Shown here: positions 63,274-64,000 of the stretch, piece after piece
How the letters are laid out: every line of letters starts with the position of its first letter
Position numbering within the stretch: position 1 is the first letter of the stretch
Origin: Ktedonobacter racemifer DSM 44963
GTDB taxonomy: Bacteria; Chloroflexota; Ktedonobacteria; Ktedonobacterales; Ktedonobacteraceae
Direction: 5' to 3'
Length of the DNA: 64,000 nt
Assembly: GCF_000178855.1 (NCBI RefSeq)
Contig: NZ_ADVG01000004.1
Location: 1,736,001 to 1,800,000, forward strand
Position numbers and translations under genes: made by a program
The notes under the pieces: generated by a model
Database searches by the model: none
Seen by the model: the letters and a program-made list of their open reading frames with translations, nothing else
What the model was told of the DNA's origin: nothing

Positions 63274-64000
63274 TTGGCCCTCACAGCAGGAGCACAGACA
63301 TTTCCTCAACATCGTCCGGCTACCCTGGCCCGGCGGGGTATGGTTGCGGCCCCGCACTATCTGGCAGCGGAAGCCGGGTTAGATCTCCTCAAGGCAGGTG
63401 GCAACGCGATTGATGCCGCCATCGCGGCGAGCGCCATGCTCCAGGTCGTCTATCCCTTTGTATGTGGTTTGGGCGGCGATGTATTTATGCTTATCCATGA
63501 AGGCGCTAGTGGAAAGCTCTACGGCTTAAATGGGAGTGGTCGCTCGGCTGGGACCGCGACCATTGAGCGCTATCATGAGCTGGGGTATGAGCGCATGCCA
63601 GTGTTTGGTATTCACTCCGTCACTGTGCCTGGCTGTGCCAGTGGCTGGGGTGAGGCCGCGCAACGCTTTGGCCGCCTGGGATTAGGCGCGTCCCTGGCGC
63701 CCGCGATCTCCTACGCGGAAGAAGGCTTTGCCATTGGACCCGACCTGCACACGGCCCTGACCAATGCTAGCGCCAGGCCCGACATTCACCGTTCCTGGCA
63801 TACCCATTTTCTCCCTGACGGTAGCGTACCCGCTCACGGGTCGATCATGCGTTTCCCCACGCTGGCGCGGACGCTACGCACCATTGCTAAAGAGGGGCCA
63901 GAGGCCTTCTACCAGGGTGCCATTGCCGAGCAAATTGCCAGCTTCTTCGCTCGCGAGGGTGGCTTGATTACGCGTGAGGACCTGGCAGCCCATCGCAGCG
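63274..64000 (+). CDS. ggt: Gamma-glutamyltransferase, N-terminal part (runs off the window end)
   Basis: About 242 residues are present. Family segments: RRGMVAAPHYLAAEAGLDLL, GGNAIDAAIAASAMLQVVYP, GLGGDVFMLIHE, SVTVPGCASGWGEAAQRFG and GGLITREDLAAHRS. The autoprocessing threonine lies beyond the window. The start appears to be TTG 63274, with GGAGG 6 bp upstream; no better ATG/GTG precedes the domain. The enzyme cleaves glutathione and other gamma-glutamyl compounds. No signal peptide is seen. It is divergent from a peptide ABC transporter. Confidence 0.9.
   Translation, partial: MALTAGAQTFPQHRPATLARRGMVAAPHYLAAEAGLDLLKAGGNAIDAAIAASAMLQVVYPFVCGLGGDVFMLIHEGASGKLYGLNGSGRSAGTATIERYHELGYERMPVFGIHSVTVPGCASGWGEAAQRFGRLGLGASLAPAISYAEEGFAIGPDLHTALTNASARPDIHRSWHTHFLPDGSVPAHGSIMRFPTLARTLRTIAKEGPEAFYQGAIAEQIASFFAREGGLITREDLAAHRS

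Noticed and set aside
1..64000. tRNA or rRNA genes, and prophage or plasmid genes
   Set aside because: No cloverleaf with a TTCGANNC-type arm, no rRNA stretch, and no integrase of phage type, capsid or replication gene was recognised by reading; a covariance search would be decisive.

Overview
The window looks like a chromosomal stretch from a large-genome, soil-type, filamentous member of the Ktedonobacteria (Chloroflexota). This is an inference from gene content: oligosaccharide ABC transport with LacI control, MalT-like LuxR ATPases, DUF4012 and LRR proteins, dense TnpB/IS607-type elements and long intergenic palindromes. No rRNA, tRNA, phage or plasmid backbone gene was recognised, and nothing was checked against a database.

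Layout. Positions 1-8870 form a plant-polysaccharide locus: a GH42 beta-galactosidase (cut by the window start), a YicI-like GH31 alpha-xylosidase, a LacI regulator, and a CUT1 sugar ABC transporter (two permeases and a binding lipoprotein, no ATPase). Two identical CebR-like 16-bp operators precede lacI and the transporter. The transporter leader carries a decayed second copy of the lacI start. Positions 8900-9960 hold gene debris around an intact cupin gene. Positions 10018-15764 hold a Nudix hydrolase, a Gfo/Idh/MocA oxidoreductase, a cytosine deaminase/NCS1 permease pair with a possible attenuator, and a DinB-like protein. Positions 15797-17303 are a TnpB element with a divergent ribbon-helix-helix gene. 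Positions 17340-23562 hold an S9 peptidase followed by a MalT-like LuxR regulator, then an FAD monooxygenase. An IS607 element with a frameshifted TnpB (23653-25529) separates these from a P450, a DUF427 protein, a fumarylacetoacetase-family enzyme, an M42 aminopeptidase and a DUF4177-like protein.

Positions 30909-34506 are a second glycoside hydrolase pair (GH3 with PA14, and GH43). Positions 34567-37558 hold a ferric-reductase-like membrane protein, ApbE, a small membrane protein and an HtrA-like protease. Then come a GT2 transferase, kynureninase, a DUF4012 protein with a 51-bp tandem repeat, a GIY-YIG protein and a leucine-rich-repeat protein. Positions 45066-54862 are an insertion hot spot. 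An IS607 element splits a membrane sensor gene, a second IS607 element follows, and an IS630-type element splits an unusual gene joining a trypsin-like protease to an S1/P1-nuclease-like domain. Positions 55288-64000 hold a sarcosine-oxidase-like flavoprotein, a broken IS1182-type transposase, a GNAT acetyltransferase, a peptide ABC operon (DppABC-like) and, divergently, the start of gamma-glutamyltransferase.

The most striking pattern is a family of at least eleven intergenic palindromes. Arms are 20-34 bp and nearly perfect, and they differ in sequence from locus to locus. Most copies share a three-base loop closed by GGC/GCC, and two classes of conserved flanking collar recur. This combination is the best candidate here for something undescribed.
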